Part shown: one piece after another, positions 51,304 to 64,000 of the stretch
Layout: every line of letters starts with the position of its first letter
Position numbering within the stretch: position 1 is the stretch's first letter
Source: Cardiocondyla obscurior
Taxonomy: Eukaryota; Arthropoda; Insecta; Hymenoptera; Formicidae
Assembly: GCF_019399895.1 (NCBI RefSeq)
Contig: NC_091871.1
Span: 3,873,001 to 3,937,000, forward strand
Reading direction: 5' to 3'
Length of the DNA: 64,000 nucleotides
Program-made: the position numbers and the translations under genes
The notes under the pieces: generated by a model
What the model saw: the letters and a program-made list of their open reading frames with translations, nothing else
Databases searched by the model: none
What the model was told of the DNA's origin: nothing

Positions 51304-54300
51304 ATGGTCTGCTCCAGTATAATAAATCACAGCTGAATTAGGAAAATTATCGTTTTTTTTTTTACCGCTTTTTACTTTCATCAATAAGTTTGACGAGCTA
51401 ACCATTTGTAGAATTCAAACTCCTTTCCCGGAGTAATTATCGTTATCATTATCTGCCTTCGCAATGCATTAACTATCGCGCGGCGCAGCACGGCGCCTGT
51501 CAGCCTGACGCCTAACGCTGTTAGAGGTAATTGAAAAGTGATAGAATCGTACTGATAGCGGTATTAGCTTTGCACGTTCGTGATGGGAAAACGCGTTCTC
51601 CTTGTACCGCTTCTTGCTCGGCGATGCGGCTCGCTGTCAGTCGGCTAGGAGACGTCGCTTACATTACGCCGGGCGAGCTGGGCTTTTGTGCGAGACGTAA
51701 TTGTCTTAAGCGACAACTGCAAACACGCGAAATGTAACGGAGCGGAAAAAGAAAGGGATAGCGCGGGGCGTGAGGTAGGTCAACAATGCAGTTCGCGGAG
51801 CTCCGCGCGCGGTGCTCAAGAAACCCTTTGATCTCCCAAGGTATTCTCATACACCGCTGTTCCAAAAAAAACCCACCCCGGCGGTGTGCCCCAGAGACAA
51901 ACAAACGGCTAGAAATCCGTGATATCTGTGTTCAATCGCGCCTCTCCTCGACCAGCGCGATGAATTATGTAACGGTACCGGCACTGCGACACATTCGTAT
52001 ATATTAAATAAAGATACAAAAGTCCGATCTCGCGAAGGTTACATTTCAAAATTTCTTAACACTTCGACGAGCTCGAATCTCGATGCGACAGTCGTACGAA
52101 AATGTTCCTTCATTTATGACGTGTTCCGCGTATTTATAGCGTTTAAAATTCGACGCATTGTTAAATTTTTGGATATTCTCACCGGACCTCTTCTTTCTTT
52201 CTCTCTCTTTTTATAGGATTTTTCTTGTGCGTGTTAAAAAAAAGGGGGGAATAAGAGAAAAATTGAAATAAAACCCTTTTTAGCACAGTACAATCATATA
52301 AATGTTTCACTTTTGAATCTCCAAACCGTGACGTTATAAAATTCTATCCAGGTTTATAAATTCCAAGCACATTTGGTTTGGTAGGTCTGTAATGCGCTTT
52401 TGCACAATAAATTCACAATGGCGAGTCTCGCGGTTGAATACAGAATCAATGAAAACTTTTCAAATATCGGCGTACTTCTGTTATACCCGCGATGAGTGAT
52501 GCGTTTATTTCGGCGCGACACACATTGGAATCTCTCGTCAATATGCATCTACGCCACGTAAGTTCGATTCGTCAGCTGCTAAATTATTAATTTTCAAACT
52601 CGCATCGTTATCCAATAATTTATTGAGCTCATAATTGAAAGAGCCCGGCATCTCATTAATTTCACAGCATTGTATTACAGAGTCAAAGAGGGAGAAAATA
52701 GGGAGAGAGAAAGAGAAAGAGTGGGAGAGAAAGAGAGAGAGAAGCGGGGACGAAATAGAGTAAGAACAGTTTATCCTTATTATAGCAAATGGTGTTAGCT
52801 ATATAAGGAGTTATGGCACAAAAATTATGACCCCGTAGACGAAATTCACGACTCCGAGGTTTCAAAAGATACGCGATATCATCCGTAATAATATCAAATG
52901 TGGTTTCGCATCAACGAGAACAATTTGCAGTCGTATAAAACGGGGGTCGGGTTTAATATCTGCGAATAGGTCCACTGCGGCGATCGCGCCAGCCGAAAGA
53001 TTTTCATTTTGCATCGCGGCCAATCGGCAGCGGCAAAATTACGACGGAATACAATGAATTAACGACGCTATGAATTCGACATTTGTCTCGGGTCTGCAAT
53101 GATAAAATCAACGGAGTTGCAACGTGGCGCTTAGAACGCAGGGTAAACAGCGAGTGGCAAATAGAGCGATATTGATTTTGCGGGACGTGTTGTTGCAGCT
53201 GGGCAGCTGAAAATGCATTTCGTACAAAACATTTATATGAAAAAAGTATAAAATAAAAGAAAAAATAAAAAAACATAACGCGGAGATTCTCTCGGGATTT
53301 ACGAATATAAATTGAACGATGAAATCGTTAAGTAGAGTTTTCCGGGGGTGACATTAAAGTTGAAGAGACGTAACAATTAGTTCTGACGCGATTCAGAAGA
53401 ATGTTTACACCCGCGGGCAGGCAATTTAAATCTTTAACGACTCGACGTCGGAACATTTCGAATTTTTTGAAATGTTCCTGAAAAACCCCGTGCTCCGACA
53501 GTTGTAATATCGCGAAGATAAATTGCTGCAAATTGAACGCGACGTACTCCATTCAGGTTTTGCGTCAAACGATTAAATGCGCGACGACGTTGCGAACAAT
53601 TTCGGCAGTTTCGCAGATGTGTAATTATATCGACGACACGCTGCCGCCATCTGCTTTTGTAAAATTAGATAATAATGACCCTAGTGTAATGGAGACCGAG
53701 ACGTCGGATAATGCGACGACGCTATGAAATCCCGCGTGCCTTAAGCACGGAGCCTTTAGCTCACGACGTTATGGGAGTGAAATAAAAGGACCGCCGTCGA
53801 CCGGATTATTCCGCGGCGAAAGTGTTCCGGGAACGGGCAATTATGAAATATGCGAGCTTATCTTCGTCGTCGAAAGGGGCCGAGGGAGAACTTTCCCGGC
53901 GGTAAGAAAGTGCTCCTAAGAAAATGGGCCACGACTGTCACGATCGTTGACAATCTAGACAATTCTCGTCGAGTCGCAAAAATAACAGTAAACTTGAGGC
54001 CGAGACACGAACGCATTTATTCCTTGGAAAAACGTCGCCTTCGATTTCAGCAAGATATACAGCCGAGGGAGAAGTAGAACGTGACAGGGAAGAATGTTCG
54101 GAGTCGACTGTAATTGTTTAAAATAGAGACTCGTAGTGCGACCCGGGGATACGATGTAAGTAGTGGAGTAGAAAAGTTTGAGGGCCGTAAAAAAAAAAGA
54201 AAAAAAATTTCCTCCCCCTTCCCAGAATTGTTCGTCGGGATAAGTTATTTCTTCGCAACTTCCGCGACAAATTGCGCTCCTACCGGCCGTAACGACGTAT

Positions 54301-54837
54301 CTTTCATTTCCGGGAATTGGTACGGAAAGTGCCTCATGCACGCAAGGAACCCTCGAGCCGTCCGCTATTTCGCGGAGCGTGACATTTCCCACGGACGTTT
54401 CGTAATTATTCCTCGTTAAAGGGCGTCATTTTGCAGACAACCCGTTGATAAAACGAGCCAGGTTCTCGTATTAAGTCCAGGAGTAAATCTTATTTAAATA
54501 TTCCGACATTATCTCGCGTGCGCGTTTACGGATGAGTTATCTCTCGCGAAAATAGTCCGATTCGCTTGTAATCATTAATCGACGACGCTCGTCGGACGGA
54601 TTTGAATTATATATACGTATATATCCATTGCGCGAGGAATTTGCAATCTCGACAGCAAACTTCCGGCGAACGAGCTATCATTTCATATATCTCGAATTCG
54701 AAGTAAGTCGGCCTTGACGGTAAGGGAGAAGGCTTTTTCCAAAGTCTGGTGGCAGGCACGAGAGCGATCGACAAGGGAACAGGGAGACTGCGCGAGGAGA
54801 TAAAGCAGCATGGCGATCGAGCGAAGTGTTGAAGGGT

Positions 54838-55060
54838 TGAACAAGAGACAGGAGAAGTAGATCGGTCGTTACAATAAGAGAGAAGGAAATAGAGCGAGGG
54901 GAGCGGAGATAGTAGATCGCTGAAGAAACGATAGAGACAGGGGGGAGGGGAAAATAAGGGGGATGAAGAGGCGAGAGCGAGATGGACGGACGCGTCACAA
55001 AAGCGGAGGAGAATGGGCGAGACAGAGAAAAGTGCAGCAGGAGTGGGAGAGGAGTCAATG
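54838..55060 (+). repeat. Polypurine tract on the plus strand
   Basis: More than 200 bases of strongly purine-biased sequence with AGAGAGAAGG-type words. Such asymmetric tracts can form non-B DNA. The bias suppresses stop codons on the minus strand and explains the long frame there. Confidence 0.6.
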
Positions 55061-58000
55061 ACTCGTGAACTTTTCGCATCGATTGCAAATATTTAAAGCG
55101 CGAGGTCAGGTAGGAGTGACAGGGCGATACGAAATTCAATCTCGCACGTTTCGTACGACGTGTCTCGATCGAATCGAAGGACAGGGGGGGGGAGGGTGTT
55201 CGCACTCCGGGAAAACTACGAGGGAAGGCTGGACGTATCGAACGTAACGTCGCGACCGAGACACCGTTTACGACATCATCGTAAGAACCGTCCGATGTGG
55301 ACCAGCGGCGTTTACGTCGCCGCCAAGTTTGCAAGACTCGATTCTCATAGCGCCGACGCCTACGTTCCTCTCGTCGCTTGGTCTCGCGTCTTGATCGATA
55401 AAGTGCTCGTGAATGCGAGCACGGACAATACGGGACACATACACGCGTGTACGTGTTCGCGGCCGTACCTTGATTCGCGCACAATTGCGGCATTACACCT
55501 TACTGCTTCTCGGAGCGGAAGTGCGCGCCCGTACTCCGAGAACCAGTAAGGCGATTTCCGAACAGAAAGAATTCCGACGATTTCAGTAGAACACGCCATT
55601 ATGCAGCCGGAATGCTACGGTGGTAATTAGCCGTCCCGTCTGAAATTGCATCGATTTGTTCCCGGTCGGCTGATCGCGCATTAATGAACGCGAATCGAAC
55701 CGCTTAACTGTCGCAGTACCTCGAGATACGTCATTAAATTTTAATTACCGCTCGGCCGGCGCGTTTCGCCGAGTTTTTAACGTGCCCAACGTGCTGAAAC
55801 GTTCATTCACGAAACCCCTCCTGCTCACGCAAGGCAATCTGCATATTACTCGTCGCGATGTCACGATATCATACGATGTTGCGTTACTTTGTGCCCCCAT
55901 CGTGCGATTTGCATGAAGCATTAAGGGCCGAAACATATCAAAGTCGTCGCGACAAGCCCTTTGGACACGCAATACCGAGCTTCGACGGTCACACGTTTGC
56001 GATGTCGGAAACGTGCCGACAAATGTGTGTCGGCACGCTTTCGACATCAAAGATTATTGGCGCGGCTATTAAATTCGGTGAAGAGGATAGAAATGCATTT
56101 ATAAGTCACGTACTGCCAATTGCTACGTTTTCGAGATCCCATTTTCCTTTTTTCCCCTTCCCTTACTCTGCGAACATTGAATCAAGTCGATCAGAAGACT
56201 CGGCTGTTTTACCAAATGCCATTCTGGTCTAACTTGTCGGCGGCGTTCGTGTAATAGAGAGATCGCCCGTTGGAGGAAGCTCGCTGATACGTAATTGTGA
56301 CCAACGATGTGGAAGGACCAGGTGAACGGCGACAAAAGGAAACGACCGAAAAAGGAAAGATATCAGCGGAAATTCTCGCGCGGAGATCGCGGCTATATCC
56401 CGCCCGCAAATTACAATTTAACTCGGCTCCGCACGGCGCCGATTGGGCGGCACCGACATCGAGAAAATAACGTAATCGCAGAATTTTTCTCACCCACGCC
56501 GGGAAGCCTCGCGGTTTAAACGAGAACTAGCATCTCGGATTTAATTAAAAATATAACAGCATTTGTCATTACGTAACGTCGTAAAGTTTCCCCCCTAATA
56601 AATTTTTTCAACTAGGATTTACAATAAATTGTTACGTAATTCGCGCATTACGCGATTAAGATAAAATGCAAGTGAAGTTCAGAGCGGTGTAATTAGCAGC
56701 TCATTAAGGGGCAAGTAGATTAAATTCGTTCGCAGCTAATGGTATTTAACGTGCAATTCGAGAAGCAGTAAATCACGTCGTCGTAGGAGCACGGCGGGAG
56801 TGACGCGGACGGTTACACTCGCGTCTTCTCTTCAGCTCGAGACTCACGCGCTGGGTTATTTCGACATTTTTCTCGGAACAATGGATATACTGCGCGAATG
56901 ATATTCTCGCTCGCGGACGCAGCGGCGCCCGAGGGCGAGCGCGACAATGACAAATGCATAGAGCCCCATTGTGAAAACCTATTGTACACGCGCGCGGCAA
57001 TAATCGGCCGCGGTGCACTCCGTTTTGTTCTTCTCTCCTCGGCGTTCGCGACCGCGGGGAAAATGTTGGAATCGACGTCGGCCGCCGCGGCCGTGTATCG
57101 CACGTGTATCGCGCCAAGCCAGATTCCGATAAAAGTCCGAGTGCCAAGAGACGTGTCACGTTCCGCGAGCGAAAGCGTTTACGCTCGAATCCTCCTGCAA
57201 TTGTAACCGAGGTTTAAACCTTTCAACAAGGTGCACGTCAAATGTCAAGCACGCGACACACGCGCGTAAGCTAAGCCGCTCTCGACTATAGAAGCCATCC
57301 CTTTTCGGGTTTCGTTTTATTAAACACAAACGGAGCTAACAATTGCGTAAAAGCGGTGGGGTTGGCAGTTTAATTAAAATCCCCACCTGCCAATGTCAGA
57401 AGGAAGTTGACTCGACGCGACGGATATAATAAAGCGGTCACCATGGGAGCTGTTTCGGCCGAATTAAAAAGCGAAATCGTTAATCTTACCTTCGAAAACC
57501 AGAGGGGAAAAACCGGGGAGCCGTTCACATATCTTCTCAGTTTCCGAGAAAGAGATTTAATACCTTATCAAACCAGGTACAATCACCGATATCCGTAGCA
57601 CACAGCGCGTAGAGTTCGTAGGCCGTTTTTTTTTTTTTTTCTTTTTTCTTTTCCCGTGCTTTTTCGTTGTCGATACTGAAGAGAGGTAGATTATTTTACG
57701 TAGGGGACTACAGACGAACCAACTTTAACATTTATAATAATTGAACGTGGAAACTTCAACACGACGATTAAATAGTAATTGACAACATTCGTTTGGTCGT
57801 TAAGCGTCACCTTTCCTCTTCGCCTCTTGCGTTCGTGCTTCCTCTACATCATCTTCGTCAACGACATACATGTATATACACGTACATATACGCACATGTA
57901 TATATAATTTTTTTTTTATATACGACGATATATCTCTCAAACTTGAAACAAACGGTAGATTTTACGATCACACTCCACAGAAATGAGTATTATTATACAT

Positions 58001-58278
58001 ATATATTCAGAAGAGGATTATAATATTAATAGGATCTTTTTTTTTTTTTTATTATTGATGACGCCGCTGCGTTAAATCAACACGGACCAGTTTGTAATTC
58101 ATCGAGCACTCTCACGCCCGATTGTATCCTCCACTCGATATGTCACGAGATATCACTCGTTCAACGATGGCCCCTGCGTGTACATCCCCTGGATTCGCAT
58201 TACCGAGTTCCTCTTCTCCAGTTACTCCGGTGTCGCCGATTTTTCCGTTTCACAATTTCGCGAGGTACCGCACACGAT

Positions 58279-58312
58279 CCTCTCTCTCTCTCTCTCTTTC
58301 TCTTTTTTCTCA
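58279..58312. repeat. CT microsatellite
   Basis: A TC repeat passing into T-rich sequence. Confidence 0.85.
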
Positions 58313-60199
58313 CCGCGCGACACTGGTGAAACGGCACACACTGGGATTTTAAAACACACTCTTTACAACTTGATTCTCCTCTCGTGTGTCACGATTCTCG
58401 CTCGCTTTTTCTCTCTCTCGTCGAACAGAGGAATCTCTAGATGGTTAAGACGGACTTTGGTACCCACTGAAAGCACAAACACGTGTCGCTCGTTGTGTCA
58501 CCGCTTCGCAATTCGCTCACGCCGGAAAACGACAATTGCTCCCGCTCTTTTTCCCGACGGCCGGCCGTGTGCACGCATCTTCTCTCGGTTTTATCGCCGG
58601 TCTTAGGAAGGAAGCTCGTTGTCGCCGCGATCGCGTGCGGAACGTTAAACGGCAACGTGCCACGAGAAGGCAAGACGGATAGGCCTGCGGGATTTCGATT
58701 TTCTCTCACGGCGTTTTACTTTCGAACGCGGAACTCGTGGCCTACGCGCGTAGAGTTTGTTTCGGGGAAATGTTAATAAGGAAATGAAGCCCGTTTTAAT
58801 ATTTCAACACGAAGCTCGCCTACGGCCCGATAACTTACGAGAAAACGTTTCGCGTGTAATTTCATCATCAAGGACTCGTAACTTCCGTTGCGATGGGCGG
58901 GCATTGAATCTCACGTAATCAAGGAAGTTGAGAAAATTATTTTATTACTCCGTCCATTCGATCGTAGAAGTTACAGAATCAGCAAATTTGCATTTTGCTT
59001 CATTTTCAAAGACCCGCGGCGAAGTTCGCGCTTGTAACTTGATAGTTTATACGTTATTGCAAACAGGATTGAAGAGAAGAAGCTACTAGTTCTCCACGAA
59101 CCGGAAAACTAACTTCCGCGAAATAAATAACCGGATCCTGGTCTTCTGCCCGTCGGCCGTTTCCGCTTAATTGTTATGTTAATTCCGAGGTAATTAACTA
59201 CGGTCGCGAAAATAAAAATTGTTGTTGGCCCGGTAATCCTTGTTTATCTTGATAGTTACAGCCTCGTTTCCTTTTATTGCTGCTTGCCAATAAAGTAATC
59301 GTTCCGTCTAATAATCCCGCCTTACCCTCGCGGCTGCGGAAAGTTTATGGAATGCTCGTTGAATAGCCTCCGCTCCGCTTTTTTATACCGTTTATAAAAA
59401 TTATGCGACTGTTAAAAATAAACGCCGCGTCGTAAATTAAGCATGTCGTTGCAGCGTATTGATCAGACATTTATCTAGGTATACTGTCCAATTGTATGGC
59501 GGGCAATTGTAGCGGCCCGTGCCGAGGCGAAATTAATTTTCACGAAATTTTCGTATATATTTCCATACAAGTTCGTTAATTAGAAAAATTGCCGGTTTTA
59601 TCGAGCCGCGCTTTCATCGGGGCTCTGAAAAATGTTCGAACCACCGCGCCGTGGTTGAAGAGGCGCGGTAATTTCCGAAATGCAAAGCCGAATTAGAATT
59701 TTATTAGGTTTGTTTGGAAAAAAAACAGTCAGAAGCTGGGTCTGTCCGAAAGGGTCGTAAAGATAGCTAGTCCCGTTGCACGAAGGGATTCTCGTGGCAC
59801 GCCGAAATTGCCTTGTCGGGCTTTATTTTGCGCAAACTGTGCGAATCTGGGAAGCCTATCATCTGTTTGTCTATCGTATCGATTCTTGCCGATGTAACCG
59901 GCCAATATTTTTCCGATAAAATAGAATATATCTGCTACATCTACCTCTACCGTTCTTCCTCTGATTAGATTGTTATTTTGAACAAGATATAAAAAATTAC
60001 AAAAATAATTAATCAATCCTTTATTTACGTACAAATTAATAACAGATGGGTAAAAAAAAAGGAGAAAAAAAAACGTTGGTTCGCGAGAGTTGCTCGAATA
60101 TCGAAATTCAATCTTCCAAGTTTAATTATTAATCAAACGCTAATCGATTTCGGCATGCAGGCGTATCACCGAGCCGCAAGCCGGGGGCCAGCGAATATG

Positions 60200-61330
60200 C
60201 ATTTATTTTATTGTTCCTTTACGTTTTAAAAGGGAAATATCCGAGCAGAAGAGTGCGGGCACGTACCGTTCGCGCACTAGCGAATTTCCACGCGCAAAAA
60301 AAAATAAAAAAGAAAAATAGTTTTCACGCCTGTCTCCGCGAGCTTTCACGCGAGCTTGCTAGCTTACGAGCCGGAGGAAAGACGGTGAGCGTCCGTTCGC
60401 GCAAACGAGGCCGTGCCTCACTCACGCGAGAACACGCCGCCGCGTGAAACAACACGCTGTTCACACTCCCCGGGTCCTTTCGATCAACACACGCTATCCC
60501 GCAGTGCGAAAAGCCCTTTTTTCCCCCCAGCACGTTGGGACCCACGCACGCGCGCGCACGCACCGTCGACGAAGACGACGCATCGTCGCTCGGAGTAGAC
60601 GCGCACGGGTAGAGCTTTCCTCCACGCCTTAAAATCCTGAGCGTCGGATCGCGTCGCGTAGGGCGAGGAGCCGGATCGCGCCGTGAGGCCGTTCACTCCG
60701 CGTCTTTGCCGGACTGTCGTTGATGCGAGTGGTAGCGTCGCTCGGGCTGCCGGCGACGGCGGGACGCCACTCGACGGCGACGGCGACGCCGGCACTTCCT
60801 CGCTACCATTATCCACACCTCGTCACAGCGGTCCTTTCACTGGGGGGTGATAGAACCGGGGCGCGCGCGTCCCGTATATCCTCCGAGGGGGGAAATAAAA
60901 AAAAAAAAGGAACGCGACGCGGCTGAGCGTCGCGGCCACGGAGGCGACGCCGAGGGTGAAACGAGGCGAGGCGACGTGGCGCGTCGCAAGTAGAAACGGA
61001 TCGACGAGGGCGGCCGCCTCTCACAGTCTACGCGCGCAGCGGGAAGGCCGTATAGGCCGTGTTAAGCACGGCGCTCGCTACTGCCGGCTGGTACAACGTG
61101 TACCTCCGCTACTAACCTAGCGTGCCCGTCCTCTCGCGTCACCCCGTCCGCTTTTTCCCTCCACTCTCGCGCAACCCCCGCGAGCCCTCTCGCCACGGCT
61201 ACCTGGCCAAACCCACCCCCTGCGCGTCGCCCTACCCCGCGTAACCCACCATACTACAGCGATCAACCCCTAGGGCGCACGAACCACCACCCCTGTCGGT
61301 CGAGACCGTCTCTGCGCATGGCGCAGTGCT
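60200..61330 (-). promoter_or_regulatory. CpG-rich promoter-like block, candidate unc-13 first exon
   Basis: This is the most GC- and CpG-dense kilobase of the window, with many CGACG, CGCG and GGCG words. On the minus strand a consensus donor (CTCGC followed by GTGAGTGAGG) lies at 60425, which would end a first exon running from roughly 61 kb. A plus-strand donor-like GTGAGC also occurs near 60385, so direction is uncertain. I see no clear TATA box. Assignment to unc-13 is inferred from the absence of another gene in between. Confidence 0.35.
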
Positions 61331-64000
61331 GTGTTTTCCCCGCAGAACGCCCGAACGAAAAAGGATTTTCTTCCGCGGACACTGGACTTATCTTCCCTTT
61401 GCTTCTTCTGCAAATACATCCCGACGTTATACTTGAAATGATAAATTTATTTACATACGCGCAGGCGAGGTATCGTGAGATTTATGAAGGAGGGAACAAT
61501 TTTATGAAACCGATGTTCGATTCATAACTTTTTTTTTATATGCCATTGACCTTTTCCGCTTTATACATATTTTTTCTTACGTTTCTATACCGCGTCCGTT
61601 TTCTTCTTCTTCTTTTTTTTTAATACAATATCCGAGATCCACCGTGGAGAATCTACCGTTTCAGAAATTCACGGTGGCTGCATCGAGAATGTTAAAGCGA
61701 AGTGCTATGCATTCAAGCTCGTAGAATTTTCATGATTCTGCCCTGTATCGCGCATGATGAATAAGTATTGCCGTGCCGGATGAAAGAAAGCTTCTTCCTT
61801 GTAGTTCAAAGCGAAAAGAACCGCGCGGGCGACCAGCGTTCGAAGCCAGATCGCGATGCGCCGCATCGATCGAGACGGCGCGCAAAATTGTGGAGCGAAG
61901 GGCGGAAGGGCTTCGCGGCGGACTGATCTCCGGTTCCCAGGGTGGTCGCATAATTTTTTTTTTTACCGAAGGGAAGAAATGACATTTCTTACGCGAGGTA
62001 GCGAACGAACGGCCGAGAGCACGTTTGCCGAGGGAAAGCGCGAAGTACGATGACACGCACGGCGCCGCCACGCGGCCGATATTCAACCAGTGGTGGCGGA
62101 ATGGTGGATGTTGACCTACGTGCCGGAGCCAACCAGCCAAGCAACCAACCAACCAACCAACCAACCAGCCAGGCAGCTAGAATGAATCCTGGTGACTCGG
62201 TGACCGAACTGCCGCAATCCGCCGGCAATGCCGGAGGCTGCCGTCTGAGCTCTGGCGCCCCTGGGGAAAACCTAGGTGGATTTGATGGTGAAGATACAAG
62301 GTGCGTCGGGCGGAAGGGCCAACCGGCGGAGCGCCGGACGATGCACTAGGGACGGCTGTGTTTGCACGCCGAGAGGCAGAAGAGGAAAACGAGAAACGAG
62401 AAGTAGAACGAGGGAGAAAGGACGAAGAAGGGGAGGAAACATGAAAGCAGAAGGGAAAGGTCGTGATGGTGGAAAAGAGACGGCACGCGCGGTAGCAGCC
62501 ACTACGTCGTACACCAACGCCACTTCATATTGATTTTCCGGGTGAGGGGCGAGTGGAAGAAAGGGGTTGGAATAGCGGAGAGAGAGAGACAGCGCGAGGT
62601 GGAGAGACGAGCGAGAGAACACGAAGGAGAGTCGAAGGGACGGAGAGAGGATCCGCGGGGGTGGGAAGGGTCGGAGCGAACGGTTCTTCGTCGTTAACCA
62701 CCGTGGCTAACCCCTAAGGTTGAATCCGGGGAAAATGGCGAGCCAGGCCGAGCGTCGGTACAGCATAAAATACGTATGCGTTTTACCGAGGTGGCATTGG
62801 ACACGCACAATTGAGAATAAAAACTATAAACGGGTCTAAATCTATGACAAACGATGGCAAAAATATAGGCAGGATTGCTCTCGCGCGAATAATTTCCACT
62901 GCAACGACAGTAGATATCTAGACGTTTACGCCGACGTAAAATGCAATTTATTTTTTCGGGTAAGCGACACGATGTCGAATAATAATACGTACAGAGATGA
63001 AGATTGTGTCATAGGCGTGGCTCGATAAAATGTCAAATAATAAATAATGCGGCCTTTTGTCAACGTGGCTGATTACTTAAAGCGCATAAAAATAATTAAT
63101 ATCGTATTTTGGAGAAGAGGATTTCTAAAAATTTTCTACTTTGTCATCAATTACATTTATTAATTCGCGCGAGATAAAAACGACATGACGTTACGAGCTT
63201 TTTATTAACACAGGTATCCCACTGGGCTTTGATGTGTTATTGCATGCAATTCTAATCCGAAGACAGTGCGACATGTATTAATCCGATCGTTCATAATAGT
63301 TAGAAGCTACTTTGTCTTGACATAATGGGGAGCTTGTTAACCAATTCTACGGCTACACACACATGTTATCATGGATCATTATCAAAATTAAATGATTAAT
63401 TCATATCTGTGTACGAAATGCAGTATCTTGCGCCAAACCAAACTCTCGCCTCCTCAAAATGATTAAAACCGCGCGATAGCGTTCGTTGCGGTTAAATACT
63501 TAGATAATGCTATCCAACGCGGAAACCGCCATTTATTAGTATCAATAACTTTATTATAATCATGATTTTTCTAATTTGATAAGCAAAGGACGTAGTTGCG
63601 TTTCCCTTATCGATGTACAAGTTTTATAAAGAGACGTCGGACGCGGAATAGAAACGCAATGAGAATGTTTTAATTCTATCCGCGTTAAAAGAAGGTCATG
63701 TACCAAGTCGCGAAAAGAATAAGAGATTTGTTCCGCTGAAAGAAAGTTAAAATGGCTCGAGCTTGGACATAGATCCCGTGTCTGAACTTGGAAAACTTTT
63801 CTGTAATTAAAGGGCCGCGGAAACATGGCAGGCTGGATGTAACGTTCAGTAGTAAAAATCGACTCCTAGCGCCCCGCCTCATTACAGTAAGTAACACTCG
63901 GGTGATACGTGTTAAAGTGTTGAAGAGATCCACGATACGTCGCGACAGCGCGTAGTTAACGTTAGAAATGGGACCTGACAATGCGATTGCGCAACGCTAA
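61331..64000. other. Right-end stretch without a recognisable gene
   Basis: Beyond the CpG-rich block the sequence has a T run near 61612-61621, a CCAA tandem repeat at about 62129-62176, and a purine-rich plus strand at about 62370-62660. The last 1.3 kb is AT-rich. No frame is convincing as a gene. Confidence 0.55.
62129..62176. repeat. CCAA tetranucleotide repeat
   Basis: Tandem CCAA units with CCAG variants at both ends, flanked by CpG-containing sequence. Confidence 0.8.

Larger units (their letters stand above)
50516..51308 (+). repeat. Dispersed exon-bearing unit, copy B
   Basis: This is the second copy of the unit at 7880-8822. Module 1 is 50516-50620 (after TTTTTCTGTTTCAG, before GTAAGT), module 2 is 50738-50999 (after TTTATCTGTTACAG, before GTAAGC), and module 3 is 51120-51163 (after TTTTTATGTTACAG, before GTAAGT). 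Module 3 is 44 nt in both copies with two differences, whereas the intervening introns are largely unalignable apart from AT-rich composition. The right end carries the hairpin at 51285-51303. It lies about 23 kb upstream of the unc-13 start codon, pointing away from that gene. Confidence 0.8.
51309..60199. other. 9-kb stretch without a recognisable gene
   Basis: There is no supportable coding region here. A purine-rich plus-strand block at about 54838-55060 creates a long but low-complexity minus-strand reading frame. A CT microsatellite lies at 58279-58312, and alternating ATGTATAT/CGTACATA sequence near 57865-57905. The rest is mixed AT-rich and CpG-containing sequence. Confidence 0.55.

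Noticed and set aside
53955..54392. 145-codon minus-strand open frame
   Set aside because: It includes a T-run-derived Phe block and nothing recognisable; similar lengths arise by chance in this GC range.
54678..55493. 271-codon minus-strand open frame
   Set aside because: It is the complement of a polypurine tract, is dominated by Leu/Ser/Pro and Arg runs, and shows no motif, splice context or conserved element.
60484..60816. 110-codon minus-strand frame in the CpG-rich block
   Set aside because: It stops before the candidate splice donor at 60426, and its Ala/Arg/Ser composition follows from high GC. At most it is an upstream ORF.

Overview
The window reads as invertebrate nuclear DNA, most likely from an insect and plausibly an ant or other hymenopteran. 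It shows GT-AG introns, long homopolymer and GA microsatellites, a CpG-rich background, and one very large conserved neuronal gene spread over tens of kilobases. I see no bacterial-type gene packing, rRNA, tRNA or CRISPR. The insect assignment comes from protein resemblance; the ant assignment is an inference.

The one firmly identified gene is the 5' half of unc-13 (Munc13 family, the synaptic-vesicle priming factor), on the minus strand. Four coding exons can be joined with matching phases. A 5.48-kb exon (27705 to 22225) starts at an ATG directly preceded by an in-frame stop. It is followed by a 44-nt exon (8941 to 8898), a 91-nt exon (6406 to 6316) and a 75-nt exon (235 to 161). Together they encode about 1,897 residues: an N-terminal coiled coil, long disordered regions, a polyQ block, a Trp-anchored basic helix resembling the Munc13 calmodulin-binding site, and the conserved linker that leads into the C1 domain. 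The C1, C2B, MUN and C2C parts must lie beyond the left edge of the window. This architecture matches the long active-zone isoform (Unc13A type) of Drosophila.

The three introns in the window are 13.3, 2.5 and 6.1 kb and contain mostly simple sequence. The 36 kb upstream of the start codon shows no convincing protein-coding gene. It may hold the 5' untranslated exons, a long first intron and the promoter. The best promoter-like stretch is a CpG-rich block at about 60.2-61.3 kb with a consensus minus-strand splice donor.

The most unusual structure is a two-copy dispersed unit on the plus strand, about 7880-8822 (inside an unc-13 intron, 75 bp from the 44-nt exon) and 50516-51308. Both copies keep three exon-like modules with matching splice sites, while their introns have diverged. 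Each contains a 24-codon small ORF, and each ends near an 8-bp GC-rich hairpin. The first module's changes are mostly synonymous in one frame. The unit could be an exon-carrying mobile element with a Helitron-like terminal hairpin, or fragments of an unrecognised gene family.
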